Origin: Desulfofustis sp. PB-SRB1
GTDB lineage: Bacteria; Desulfobacterota; Desulfobulbia; Desulfobulbales; Desulfocapsaceae
Direction of reading: 5' to 3'
Assembly: GCA_016722945.1 (NCBI GenBank)
Contig: JAEQMT010000066.1
Location: forward strand, 186,001-250,000
Length of the DNA: 64,000 nucleotides
The notes under the pieces are model-generated. The model searched no databases, was not told the DNA's origin, and saw nothing but the letters and a program-made list of their open reading frames with translations. The stretch's first letter is position 1. Each line of letters starts with the position of its first letter. Positions 55,334 through 64,000 of the stretch are shown in pieces. The translations under genes were made by a program, and so were the position numbers.

Positions 55334-57861
55334 AGCATACTTTCCGGATCAACATCGATTATGACGGTTCCGGCTTTGGCGACAGCTCTATTTCTGTCTA
55401 CAAAATCTACCAAATCGTGCAGTACCCCAAGATCCATCGACTTTATAATAAATTGGTAACGGTAATAGTCCCGCAACTTCTCCAGAGGTGCCGGCGCCGG
55501 CCCTAAAAGCTGAACCGATGTAACCTGCCCATGGCGAGCGCACCACGATTGTGCCGCCTCCAGTAACTGATGGGCGCCCAGGCGGGCGGAATTGAGATCT
55601 TTATGCTCGATGCGGATGAGCACCAGACGGGAAAACGGTGGGAAGCCGACACTTTTCCTGATCTGCTGTTCGCATTCGGCCATCTCTTCATAACCATGGC
55701 GGGTGGCCATAGATATCGCATAATGGTTAGGCTGCATTGTCTGAATGATTACCCGACCGGCTTCATCGCCGCGACCGGCCCGCCCCGCTACCTGAGATAT
55801 GAGCTGATAGGTCTTTTCGGCGGCCCGGAAGTCTGGAAATGACAAACTGGTGTCTGCCGAGATTATACCCACCAGGGTGACGCGGGGAAAATGCAACCCT
55901 TTGGCGATCATCTGGGTGCCGATGAGAACATCGATCTCATGGTTTTTCATCCGGTTGATCACATCCAGCACCTGAGTGCGATCCGTTGCGGTATCTGAAT
56001 CCAGTCGGCCGATCCGCGCGGTCGGCATGAGAGTTTCCAGCTCGCTGACCACCCGTTCGGTACCAAAGCCGATTGGGTGAAGCCGGGTCGAGCCGCATGT
56101 GGGACACGCGCTATCAGCAGCTTGTCGAAAGCCGCAGTAGTGACACAACAATGTCCGACTATGATGATGCAGATGTAAACCAATGTTACAATGAACACAC
56201 TCAACCTGCCGACCACACTCAACGCAGATAACCGAAGAGGCAAATCCACGCCGGTTGAGCAGCAACATGCTCTGATATCGATTGGCAAAGTTGTCCAGCA
56301 GCTCCGTTTTCAATCTATCATGAAAAATACGGTCACGAAGCAGTCTACCGGCAGGTTTTCTAAGATCAACCACCTCCACGTGAGGTAATCGCTGGCCGCC
56401 GATCCGGCCGGCCATGGTGATAAGCTGATATTTACCGCTTTTAGCGTGGTAGTAGCTCTGCACGGCCGGTGTAGCCGAACCGAGAATTACCGTGGCATTG
56501 ACTTGTCTGGCGCGCATCAAGGCAACGTCGCGCCCGTTATAGCGCAGCCCCTCCTCCTGCTTGTAACCGCCGTCATGTTCTTCATCGACAATTATCAAAC
56601 CGGGTGAGTCAAGTGGAGCAAAAACAGCCGAGCGGGCGCCGATTAACACCCTTGCATCGCCATCAAGTACACGACCCCACTCATCATAGCGGGCGCCTCT
56701 GCTTAAGCCGGAATGAAGCACTGCCACCTTCTCGCCAAAACGGGAGATAAAATACGGTTCGATTTGGGTGGCCAGGGCAATTTCCGGCACCAGGATCAGC
56801 ACCCCCCGCCCTTGTGCCAAAGAGACTTCTGCCGCCTTCAGATACACCTCGGTTTTTCCACTTCCGGTTATCCCATGGAGCAAAAACGTGGCCGGCTCTC
56901 GAGCGTGTAACGCAGAGGTGATCCGGCTGATGGCATGCAACTGTTCAGCGGTGTGTTCAGCAGGTTCACTATACAGAGGCAGCAGCTCACCCAGTGGGCC
57001 GCGATACATACGGCGCTGGTCAATGTGAATTAATCTCTTGTGGGCAAGCCTGGAAACAATGCGAACTCCATGGGGATAGAGATCGGCCAGCTCTTTCTTG
57101 GGGACCTCGTCTCTATTGATTCGGTGCTGAAGAAACAAGAGCGCCACAAGGGTTTTTGCCTCCGCCGCGCTGATCCCATACGTCTTGAACCTGTCGCGCA
57201 GCGAGCTGATCTCGCCTGGCCATGTTGCATGGCAAACTTCTAATTCAGAAAGCATACGGTACGTACCCGCCAGCATGCGATAGCAGGTCTCATAACGCTT
57301 TGCTACTCGGTCAGGGACAGCCTCCCGCGAAAGTACCAGCACATTTTTCTCAACAAGCTCATCGATGAGGCGCCGGTCTTTGCTGCTCTGTAAAAGCCGC
57401 TTTGTCTCAGACCCGGTGAGGACGTTTCCAGCCAACAGGGCTTGCACCCAGCTACATTGTTCCCGGTATTGTTTAAGGGCAAGGCGAGCACCCTCGCCAT
57501 CACTGAGGCACAGACACACGCTACTCTTACGGGTCAACCCGGACGGCAGGGCCTGACGGATAACCAGTCCCAGGGGATAGTGATAGTAGTCCGCCACCCA
57601 TCTAAAAAGATCAACCATGGAAGCGGGAAAGAGCGGGCTATCATCGATACACTCAAGAGCCGGCTTGAGTTTGAATTTACTTTTCCTGACAGGTCCGGCA
57701 CCGACCACATAACCGATGCATGATCGGCGGCCAAGCGGAACCTCTAGCCTTTTGCCGATAAACGTCTCACCGGTATCACCATCATCGCACTCAGAGTGAG
57801 GTGGCAGATAGCTATAGGTTTCGCGGACGGGGGCGGAAACCGCCACCTCCAGTTGGATCAT
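55330..57861 (-). CDS. priA: Primosomal helicase PriA
   Basis: An 843-residue superfamily 2 helicase. The N-terminal 3'-end-binding domain is followed by Walker A GITGSGKTE, DEEH, and a zinc-binding insertion with repeated CxxC pairs (CVECG, CVHC, CHYCG, CPTCG) before the second helicase half. It restarts stalled forks by loading DnaB. Length is slightly above E. coli PriA (732). The ATG overlaps galU by four bases (ATGA). Confidence 0.94.
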   Translation of the reverse strand: MIQLEVAVSAPVRETYSYLPPHSECDDGDTGETFIGKRLEVPLGRRSCIGYVVGAGPVRKSKFKLKPALECIDDSPLFPASMVDLFRWVADYYHYPLGLVIRQALPSGLTRKSSVCLCLSDGEGARLALKQYREQCSWVQALLAGNVLTGSETKRLLQSSKDRRLIDELVEKNVLVLSREAVPDRVAKRYETCYRMLAGTYRMLSELEVCHATWPGEISSLRDRFKTYGISAAEAKTLVALLFLQHRINRDEVPKKELADLYPHGVRIVSRLAHKRLIHIDQRRMYRGPLGELLPLYSEPAEHTAEQLHAISRITSALHAREPATFLLHGITGSGKTEVYLKAAEVSLAQGRGVLILVPEIALATQIEPYFISRFGEKVAVLHSGLSRGARYDEWGRVLDGDARVLIGARSAVFAPLDSPGLIIVDEEHDGGYKQEEGLRYNGRDVALMRARQVNATVILGSATPAVQSYYHAKSGKYQLITMAGRIGGQRLPHVEVVDLRKPAGRLLRDRIFHDRLKTELLDNFANRYQSMLLLNRRGFASSVICVECGRQVECVHCNIGLHLHHHSRTLLCHYCGFRQAADSACPTCGSTRLHPIGFGTERVVSELETLMPTARIGRLDSDTATDRTQVLDVINRMKNHEIDVLIGTQMIAKGLHFPRVTLVGIISADTSLSFPDFRAAEKTYQLISQVAGRAGRGDEAGRVIIQTMQPNHYAISMATRHGYEEMAECEQQIRKSVGFPPFSRLVLIRIEHKDLNSARLGAHQLLEAAQSWCARHGQVTSVQLLGPAPAPLEKLRDYYRYQFIIKSMDLGVLHDLVDFVDRNRAVAKAGTVIIDVDPESML

Positions 57862-58730
57862 AATGTGGCGGCGATCTCCTTGATGTGCTGCCTGAACTGG
57901 GCGCCGATCTCGGCGTGCTTCATCCCATATGCCACCACCGCCTGTAAGAAGCCGAATTTATCACCGGCATCATAGCAGGTTCCGGTAAACTCATAGGCGA
58001 ACATCGACCGTTGCTTGCTGAGCGCCAGTAAGGCGTCGGTCAGTTGGATTTCGCCTCCGTGGCCCGGGGTGGTCCCGCTTAAGATCTCAAAAATTTCAGG
58101 TTTCAATATGTAGCGGCCGATAATGGCCAGATCGGAATCGGTAGTTCCCGGGGCCGGTTTTTCAACCATGCGGACGACCCGAAAGGTATTGTCGCGCCCG
58201 TTCGGTTCGCCTTCGACAATACCGTAACGCTGCCTATGCTCAGGAGCCACTCGCTGTACCGCAACGATTGACTCGCCGACGTCCTCATACAGATCAAGCA
58301 TCTGCTTGGCGCAGGGTACCGTGCTGAGTACCAGATCATCTCCCAGACAGACCATGAACGGTTCGTTGCCGACGATGTGACGAGCACTCCAGATGGCATG
58401 GCCGAGACCAAGCGGTTTTTTCTGGCGAACCGAAACGATATCAATAAGATTTGATATCATATCGAGCTCTTTACCCAGCGCCGTTTTCTTTTTCTCCTTG
58501 AGGATCGCATCAAGCTGGTAATCATAATCGAAATGGTTTTCGATAGCCGATTTACCATCGCTGGTGATAAAAATGATCTGCTCAATACCGGAGTTAACCA
58601 CCTCCTCGACGATATATTGGATTGTCGGCCGATCCACTATGGTCAACATTTCCTTGGGAATCGCCTTGGTGGCTGGTAAAAATCTGGTACCGAGACCGGC
58701 AACAGGGATCACTGCTTTTCTTACTTTCAT
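57858..58730 (-). CDS. galU: UTP-glucose-1-phosphate uridylyltransferase
   Basis: A 290-residue nucleotidyltransferase with AGLGTRFLPATKAIPKEML at the N-terminus, the VNSGIEQIIFITSDGK block, LGDDLVLS and the GHGGEIQLTDAL end motif. It makes UDP-glucose for envelope sugars. First gene of galU-priA. Confidence 0.95.
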   Translation of the reverse strand: MKVRKAVIPVAGLGTRFLPATKAIPKEMLTIVDRPTIQYIVEEVVNSGIEQIIFITSDGKSAIENHFDYDYQLDAILKEKKKTALGKELDMISNLIDIVSVRQKKPLGLGHAIWSARHIVGNEPFMVCLGDDLVLSTVPCAKQMLDLYEDVGESIVAVQRVAPEHRQRYGIVEGEPNGRDNTFRVVRMVEKPAPGTTDSDLAIIGRYILKPEIFEILSGTTPGHGGEIQLTDALLALSKQRSMFAYEFTGTCYDAGDKFGFLQAVVAYGMKHAEIGAQFRQHIKEIAATL

Positions 58731-58756
58731 TGCTTCTCTCTTCTCGTTAAACGTTT

Positions 58757-58898
58757 GGGTTTTTTGAATAATGAGACTTTCCGCTCAAGATCGCAGCGCC
58801 AGAAACATGTTGCCGCAGGTATATACCTACAAATGCCTGGAAAAGATTCTTAAAGCATCGAGGAGGTTGGGCGAAAAGGCGATTTTAAGCGGCTCCCG
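58757..58898 (-). repeat. Dispersed ~140-bp inverted-end repeat (copy I)
   Basis: A diverged reverse copy: TTTTTTGAATAATGAGACTTTCCGCTCAAGATCGCAGCGCC at the left, GAGGTTGGGCGAAAAGGCGATTTTAAGCGGCTCCC at the right. It lies between the divergent galU and hrpA genes and so covers both upstream regions. Confidence 0.65.
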
Positions 58899-58965
58899 TT
58901 AAATTGACTTGTAGAGTATCAAACCGGTCATTTAACCACAAATAGCTTTTATCAGCTATCGATTT

Positions 58966-61900
58966 ATGGAATTTTCCTGCCCATCACATCTTCCCATCGC
59001 CCCCTATTGCGATGAAATTTCCTCCCTGCTGAAAAAGCATCCGGTACTCATCGTCGCCGGAGAGACGGGCTGCGGCAAAACAACGCAACTGCCGAAGCTC
59101 TGTCTCACTAATCATCTCGACACATCGGGTATCATCGGCTGTACCCAACCCCGCCGGGTCGCCGCCGCATCGGTAGCGGTCCGAGTTAGTCAGGAATTGG
59201 GAAAATACGGCCATCTGGTCGGTCACAAGGTTCGTTTTCACGATAAAACCACCCCCCACACCCGCATCAAATTTATGACCGACGGCATCCTGCTGGCGGA
59301 AACCAGACAGGATCGCATGCTTCAGAACTATTCGACAATTATTGTCGACGAGGCCCATGAGCGAAGCCTCAACATCGACTTTCTTCTCGGCTATCTTACC
59401 AGACTTCTTAAAAAAAGAGAGGATCTGTCGGTAATTATCACCTCCGCCACCATCGATACCAAACGGTTTTCCAGCCACTTCAACGATGCTCCGGTGGTGC
59501 TGATCGAGGGTCGTTCATACCCCATTGACATTCGCTACGAGCCCATCCCGGACGATGATGATCAGAACAACTATCTTGATCATTGTGTCGGAGTGGTTAA
59601 ACACCTGATAGCCAATGAACCCCCCGGTGATACTCTGGTCTTTCTGCCGACGGAAAACGACATTCACCTCGCCGGTAAAATGCTCTCCGACCTCGGCCCC
59701 AACCACCTCGTTCTTCCGCTCTATGGACGGCTGCCCTTTAAGGATCAACAGCGGATATTTACCCATACAAACAAGACCAAGATCGTCATTGCCACCAACG
59801 TAGCGGAGACATCGGTGACGGTCCCCGGTATTCGCTATGTGATTGACTCCGGTCTGGCCCGTATTTCCAGATACAACCATCGCCAGCGCATTGTCAGCTT
59901 GCCGGTAAGCCGTATATCGCAATCGAGCTGCAACCAGCGGGCCGGCCGTTGCGGGCGGGTTGGCCCCGGGTTGTGCCTGCGCCTGTTCAGCTACGAGGAT
60001 TTTCTCGATCGAGATCAATTCTCATTGCCGGAGATTCAGCGTGCCAATCTTGCCGAAGTCATCTTGCAGATGATCTATCTGGGACTTGGCAAGCCGGCTG
60101 AGTTCGATTTTATCGATCCGCCGTCAACGGCGTCAATTCGTAGCGGGTATCGATTGCTGGAAGAACTCGACGCCTTAAACCCCATGCAGAAACTGACTAA
60201 AACCGGCTCAATCATGGCCCGGCTCCCGGTCGATCCCCTCATCTCCCGTATTCTGATCGAGGCCTCCAGACGCGACTGTTTGCGAGAAATTACCATAATC
60301 GCCGCTGCTCTGGCTATTCAGGATCCGCGTGTTCGGCCTCCGGCACAGACCAGCGAAGCGGACAATGCCCACGCCACATGGCATCATCCACACTCAGATT
60401 TTCTTGCCTATATCAATCTCTGGGACCACTGTTTCTCAGAGATGAAACCTTTTTCATGGTCTGCCCTCAAGCGTTTCTGTAAAACTCACTATCTTTCTGT
60501 TCAGCGTATGCGTGAATGGATTGACCTGCACGATCAACTCCGGATGCTGCTCACCAAACGATTTAAATACAGACTCAATACCCGGGCCGCTCCCTACGAC
60601 GCCATTCACCAGAGCCTGCTCACTGGGCTCTTCATGTTCTCAGCAAGCCGTCAAAAATCCTCAACATACAGTGCCACCAATTCACGGGAGGTAGTAATAC
60701 ACCCGTCCTCCAGCCAGTGTAAAAAAGGCGGCGATCTGATCATGGCGGCGCATTTTCTGCGAACCAGTCAACTTTTTGCCCACACCGTGGCCAAGATCGA
60801 GCCGCAATGGCTCGAAAACGTTGCTGAGCGATGGTGCTCGTATCATTGGACAAACATACAATGGGACAAAAAGAGCGGCCGGGTCATTGCCGATGAACAG
60901 GTGAGTTTGCGCGGCCTGATATTTATATCAGGCAGGCGGGTCAACTACCCCCATCGAGATCCTCAAAATATCGATCAGGCACGCGAATTGTTCATCAGAG
61001 AGGGGCTGCTTGCCGGCAAACTTTACAAGCCGCCCACTTTTTTAAAGAGCAATATGGCGTTGGTGGACTCCTACCGCGAGTATGAAGATAAAATCAGGCA
61101 GAAAAACATCATCATCGACGATGAGGCAATGTTTGGCTTCTACCATAATCGTCTGCCCGCTGACGTCTATGACAGCGCTACCCTACACCGATACCTTAAA
61201 AGAGAGGGTGGCAAGAGGCTTACAATGACAGAAGAGGATATCCTCGGCCGCATACCGGATCGATCAGAATTTTTCGACTATCCAGACCATTTAAGTTACG
61301 GCAACCTCACCTTGCCCCTCTCCTATCATTTTGAACCGGGACACCCTGATGACGGGGTCACCGTCACGATATTCGTAGATTTGCTGGACTCGGTACGAGA
61401 TGATTTCTTTGAATGGCTTGTCCCGGGTCTGCTGGTGGAAAAAACTCTCGTCATTCTCAAAGGTTTCCCTAAAAGAATACGCAAACAGTTGGTTCCACTG
61501 AACCATTCGGCTGAACGTCTGCTTGACGGAATGACCCCCTACCAGGGAAACTACTATCAACAACTGGCTGGACGTATATTTACCCTGTTTAAGCTGGGTA
61601 TCCAACCGGACGACTGGCTCCGAGACATCCCCGACCACCTGAGAATGCGTTTTGTAATCGTCGATGGCACGGATAAGGAAATAACCTCTGGCCGAGACCT
61701 TGGATTTTTGCGAAAAACCATGCATGGTAAAAATCCGCACGAGCAGGCCAGCATCGATAAGAAAGCGCAGGAGATAATCGATCAGGCGGCGGAGAAGATT
61801 TTTACCGATTACCAGTTTGATCATTATCCGAACCACTTATGCCTGCGCAACGAAGTTGGAGAGATCACCGGCATGCGATATGCGGCGCTTGATTTGGCGT

Positions 61901-62730
61901 CAGGTCAGCAAGGTGTCAAACTGATCTATGTAGATAGCCGGGAAGAGGCCGATCACCTCAACGATTCAGGAACTTTGCTGCTGTTTAGATTCTACCTGAA
62001 AGAGGTATTCGTACCCTTGAGAAAATATGCCAAGATTTATCTGAGCGGCCCTTCAGCAAAATGGCTCAAACAACTAAGCTCCCAGCCCACAGGCCTTGTC
62101 GATGAGGTACTCATCGCCGTTGCCAGGAATAATTTCACCACCCACCGCTATCCTGAACTTAGCCAAAAGGAGTTTGCTGAAGCAGTGGAAAAAGCACGGG
62201 CTCACAACCTATACAACAAAGGCAAAAACCTCATTGACGCAATTCTTGAGCTGGCACGAATGCGCGAGGAGGCAGTCAGCCTTATCGTCAGATTATCAAG
62301 CAAAGCCAAAGCAATCGGCGCCGATACGGGCGAGATGGTTGAGGACTTTCATAGCCATCTTCACGAGATCCTGCCCGATGATTTTTTCTCCATTATATCA
62401 AGTACAGCCGCGCAAGATATGAAACGCCGCCTGCAGGCACTTTTCCTGCGCATTGAAAGAGGCTTTGCCAATCCTGCGAAAGATGGGCAAAAGCGAGCCA
62501 TTATCAATCCCTTCATCAGTAAATTGAGGTCAGTCTCCGGTACTTCTGCGACCAATCGTGATGAGTGTAGAGAACACCTACAGGGTTTTCAAGAGGCTAT
62601 TGCCGAACTGCGTATCGCGGTCTTTTCACCCGAGGTAAAGACAAAATGGAAAGTGTCGGAGAAAAAACTGCTTAATCTATGGAAGGAGGTCCAGACGCAG
62701 TGTACCGGCAGACCAGAAATCGGCGGTTGA
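58966..62730 (+). CDS. hrpA: HrpA-type DEAH RNA helicase with DUF3418
   Basis: A 1254-residue protein with Walker A GETGCGKTT at residues 32-40 and DEAH at 127-130, then the SAT motif (TSATIDTKRFS), the second RecA domain (NVAETSVTVPGIRYVIDSG, QRAGRCGRVGPG), the winged-helix/ratchet and OB regions, and a long C-terminal DUF3418 region (about 690-1250). E. coli HrpA (1300 residues) resolves stalled or collided ribosomes. Single gene on the plus strand. Confidence 0.93.
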   Translation: MEFSCPSHLPIAPYCDEISSLLKKHPVLIVAGETGCGKTTQLPKLCLTNHLDTSGIIGCTQPRRVAAASVAVRVSQELGKYGHLVGHKVRFHDKTTPHTRIKFMTDGILLAETRQDRMLQNYSTIIVDEAHERSLNIDFLLGYLTRLLKKREDLSVIITSATIDTKRFSSHFNDAPVVLIEGRSYPIDIRYEPIPDDDDQNNYLDHCVGVVKHLIANEPPGDTLVFLPTENDIHLAGKMLSDLGPNHLVLPLYGRLPFKDQQRIFTHTNKTKIVIATNVAETSVTVPGIRYVIDSGLARISRYNHRQRIVSLPVSRISQSSCNQRAGRCGRVGPGLCLRLFSYEDFLDRDQFSLPEIQRANLAEVILQMIYLGLGKPAEFDFIDPPSTASIRSGYRLLEELDALNPMQKLTKTGSIMARLPVDPLISRILIEASRRDCLREITIIAAALAIQDPRVRPPAQTSEADNAHATWHHPHSDFLAYINLWDHCFSEMKPFSWSALKRFCKTHYLSVQRMREWIDLHDQLRMLLTKRFKYRLNTRAAPYDAIHQSLLTGLFMFSASRQKSSTYSATNSREVVIHPSSSQCKKGGDLIMAAHFLRTSQLFAHTVAKIEPQWLENVAERWCSYHWTNIQWDKKSGRVIADEQVSLRGLIFISGRRVNYPHRDPQNIDQARELFIREGLLAGKLYKPPTFLKSNMALVDSYREYEDKIRQKNIIIDDEAMFGFYHNRLPADVYDSATLHRYLKREGGKRLTMTEEDILGRIPDRSEFFDYPDHLSYGNLTLPLSYHFEPGHPDDGVTVTIFVDLLDSVRDDFFEWLVPGLLVEKTLVILKGFPKRIRKQLVPLNHSAERLLDGMTPYQGNYYQQLAGRIFTLFKLGIQPDDWLRDIPDHLRMRFVIVDGTDKEITSGRDLGFLRKTMHGKNPHEQASIDKKAQEIIDQAAEKIFTDYQFDHYPNHLCLRNEVGEITGMRYAALDLASGQQGVKLIYVDSREEADHLNDSGTLLLFRFYLKEVFVPLRKYAKIYLSGPSAKWLKQLSSQPTGLVDEVLIAVARNNFTTHRYPELSQKEFAEAVEKARAHNLYNKGKNLIDAILELARMREEAVSLIVRLSSKAKAIGADTGEMVEDFHSHLHEILPDDFFSIISSTAAQDMKRRLQALFLRIERGFANPAKDGQKRAIINPFISKLRSVSGTSATNRDECREHLQGFQEAIAELRIAVFSPEVKTKWKVSEKKLLNLWKEVQTQCTGRPEIGG

Positions 62731-62747
62731 ACGCAACACGCCAGGCC

Positions 62748-64000
62748 TCACCGAACTTTATTCTGAGCAAAAATCTTGTCCCGGAAAAAATCAATCAGTC
62801 GCCGCCGACCATCTCTTGTTTTCATCAACTCAGGAATGAGATCGGATTTGGGTACGGTAAGCACCGACATCTTATACTCAATGTGATGGGCAAACCGATT
62901 ATCCAGATACCACGCATAGAGGAGTCCCATTAATAGACCGGGGGGGGTGAAACCTTCTTCACCATTGATAATCCTGGTGAAATGAGTGGGATGTTGCTCA
63001 ACCATTCTCGCCAAACGCAGATAATAACGAAGATCATTATCAGTCAGAAAACAATTCCGCTGGTCGGCAGTGACAAGCCACAACTGGTAAATCAGTCCGG
63101 TCTGCAGGCCTTCGTGAAAAATGGGGCTGAGACTTTTTTTATCCGCGTAATTGCCGAGAAGGGCCTGACCAACGGTGATGAGAAAGGCAATTTCAAGGTG
63201 GGTAGGGTCAAAAAAACGATCGCGGCGGATCTTGACCAGCCGGTCGGCCGGATCATAAAAAGAAAATACCCTGTCCCATCGCTGGTCACGATTCCACTGG
63301 CTTTCATCAACACAGCAGACTCCAGAAATGTTATGCAGATGAGAATATGAGATGTCCTGATGTTTCCAAATTATATCGATTAAGGTGTGCCGTATGGTTG
63401 ATCCACTCAATGGTCCCGTATCGTATGCACTGACGATCGGCAGCCGGTTTACCCAATCGGTTATAGTACGATATTTTCGGGCGGAGTGTTCAATAAAGCG
63501 CAAACCTGTTTGGGCAGGTTGAGATTGGCACACAACTGATTTATCGACTGCAGCCGAATCTATTCTGTCAAGTTTGCGGGTCAGAAAAAGCGTCTTTACC
63601 GCATCTGCGACCTTACCCGGATCATGCTGGATCACATGGCGCTCACGCATTGCCTTTTCTGAGAAAATAGGAGCTGCAATGGTAGCAAACCCCTGCCTGG
63701 TCAGGACATCGCGGTCCAGATAAATGGGGATTTTGTCTTCCAAGGCGTAATTCTCAATGATTGAGGCCGGAACATCGCTCAGATTAAGGCACAAAATCCT
63801 GTCAACCAGGGAGCCGATTCCACCCGGCACATTACGCTCGTATGCTCTAATCAGATCAGAGACATGAAACTTGCGCTCCGGATCGAGCACACTTCTATCC
63901 GTTTCTCCGCTCTGAACCCATATATTTGCCACCAGCAACTTCAGGGCCCGGCGGTTTTCCCGTAATTTTTCGACAATTGCCGGTACCTGTAACACAGGGA
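62748..64000 (-). CDS. CofD/YvcK-like protein with a long extra C-terminal region (5' end outside window)
   Basis: The frame is open to the right edge, so the N-terminus is missing; 415+ codons are visible. The first ~130 residues match the C-terminal part of the CofD/YvcK fold: LLVANIWVQSGETD corresponds to the NVMTQPGETD block, then an HVSDLIRAYERN helix and a VPASIIENYALEDKIPIYLD segment. About 280 further residues after that have no domain I recognise. CofD makes the F420 lactyl chain; YvcK controls carbon and envelope metabolism. The long tail hints at the CofD-related branch seen in some Desulfobacterota. Confidence 0.6.
   Translation of the reverse strand, partial: PVLQVPAIVEKLRENRRALKLLVANIWVQSGETDRSVLDPERKFHVSDLIRAYERNVPGGIGSLVDRILCLNLSDVPASIIENYALEDKIPIYLDRDVLTRQGFATIAAPIFSEKAMRERHVIQHDPGKVADAVKTLFLTRKLDRIDSAAVDKSVVCQSQPAQTGLRFIEHSARKYRTITDWVNRLPIVSAYDTGPLSGSTIRHTLIDIIWKHQDISYSHLHNISGVCCVDESQWNRDQRWDRVFSFYDPADRLVKIRRDRFFDPTHLEIAFLITVGQALLGNYADKKSLSPIFHEGLQTGLIYQLWLVTADQRNCFLTDNDLRYYLRLARMVEQHPTHFTRIINGEEGFTPPGLLMGLLYAWYLDNRFAHHIEYKMSVLTVPKSDLIPELMKTRDGRRRLIDFFRDKIFAQNKVR

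Overview
The window looks like a core chromosomal segment of a Gram-negative bacterium with a full outer membrane (Tol system, LptE and LptF, a BepA-like protease). The gene mix points to Desulfobacterota, most likely near Desulfobulbales: oleBCD lipid genes, a spore-photoproduct-lyase-type radical SAM protein, a short phasin, an AP2-type protein, HrpA, and the orders obgE-proB-proA-nadD and rpsF-rpsR-DUF2232-rplI-dnaB. The lineage is inference; no rRNA, tRNA or sulfate-reduction gene is present to prove it. Coding density is high, with many ATGA start/stop overlaps. No CRISPR array, intact IS, phage or integrase was seen.

Layout. 1-2.7 kb: end of a lipid or polyketide-like cluster (CrtI-like desaturase, FabG-like, FabZ-like). 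2.8-8 kb: tolQ-tolR-tolA-tolB-cpoB-tlyA, with no pal. 7.9-12.8 kb (minus): oleB-oleC-oleD for long-chain olefins, followed by a BepA-like protease; oleA is absent. 13.3-19 kb: cold-shock gene with a strong terminator, pepA, a frameshifted CNNM/CorC-type gene, and mgtE-degS. 19-24.6 kb: TPR-methyltransferase with a promoter and operator-like palindrome, a DUF2065 protein, purM, a Mog-type protein and a frameshifted EF-G-like gene. 24.8-31.9 kb: murJ, phasin, lipoprotein, S4 protein, dnaJ/cbpA, ssb, an SplB-like radical SAM protein and a GT2. 32-38.6 kb (plus): rng, an M23 peptidase, lptF with an extra C-terminal zinc-finger-like tail, nnrDE and a CBS protein. 38.6-45.5 kb (minus): ung with an insertion in its catalytic loop, then rplU-rpmA-obgE-proB-proA-nadD ending in a degenerate CheB-like protein. 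46-55.3 kb: AP2-like protein (minus), then mazG, rpsF, rpsR, DUF2232, rplI, dnaB, leuS, lptE and dusB. 55.3-64 kb: galU-priA (minus), hrpA (plus), and the C-terminal part of a CofD/YvcK-type protein running off the right edge.

The clearest structure outside genes is a dispersed ~140-bp repeat. Its ends are inverted copies of GGGAACCTTGCAAAATG, and about ten full, partial or degraded copies lie between genes. It behaves like a miniature inverted-repeat element. A second, 133-bp element with different inverted ends and a CATTCCCGC/GCGGGAATC core sits at 20.75-20.88 kb, beside a decayed copy of the first.

Most genes are housekeeping: envelope integrity, translation, replication and proline/NAD/purine synthesis. 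The accessory content is the lipid genes at both ends of the first 13 kb, the DNA-repair pair (ssb and SplB-like), the odd domain fusions and the edge CofD-like gene. Two genes each carry a one-base frameshift in a short homopolymer, so sequencing error must be excluded before calling them dead.
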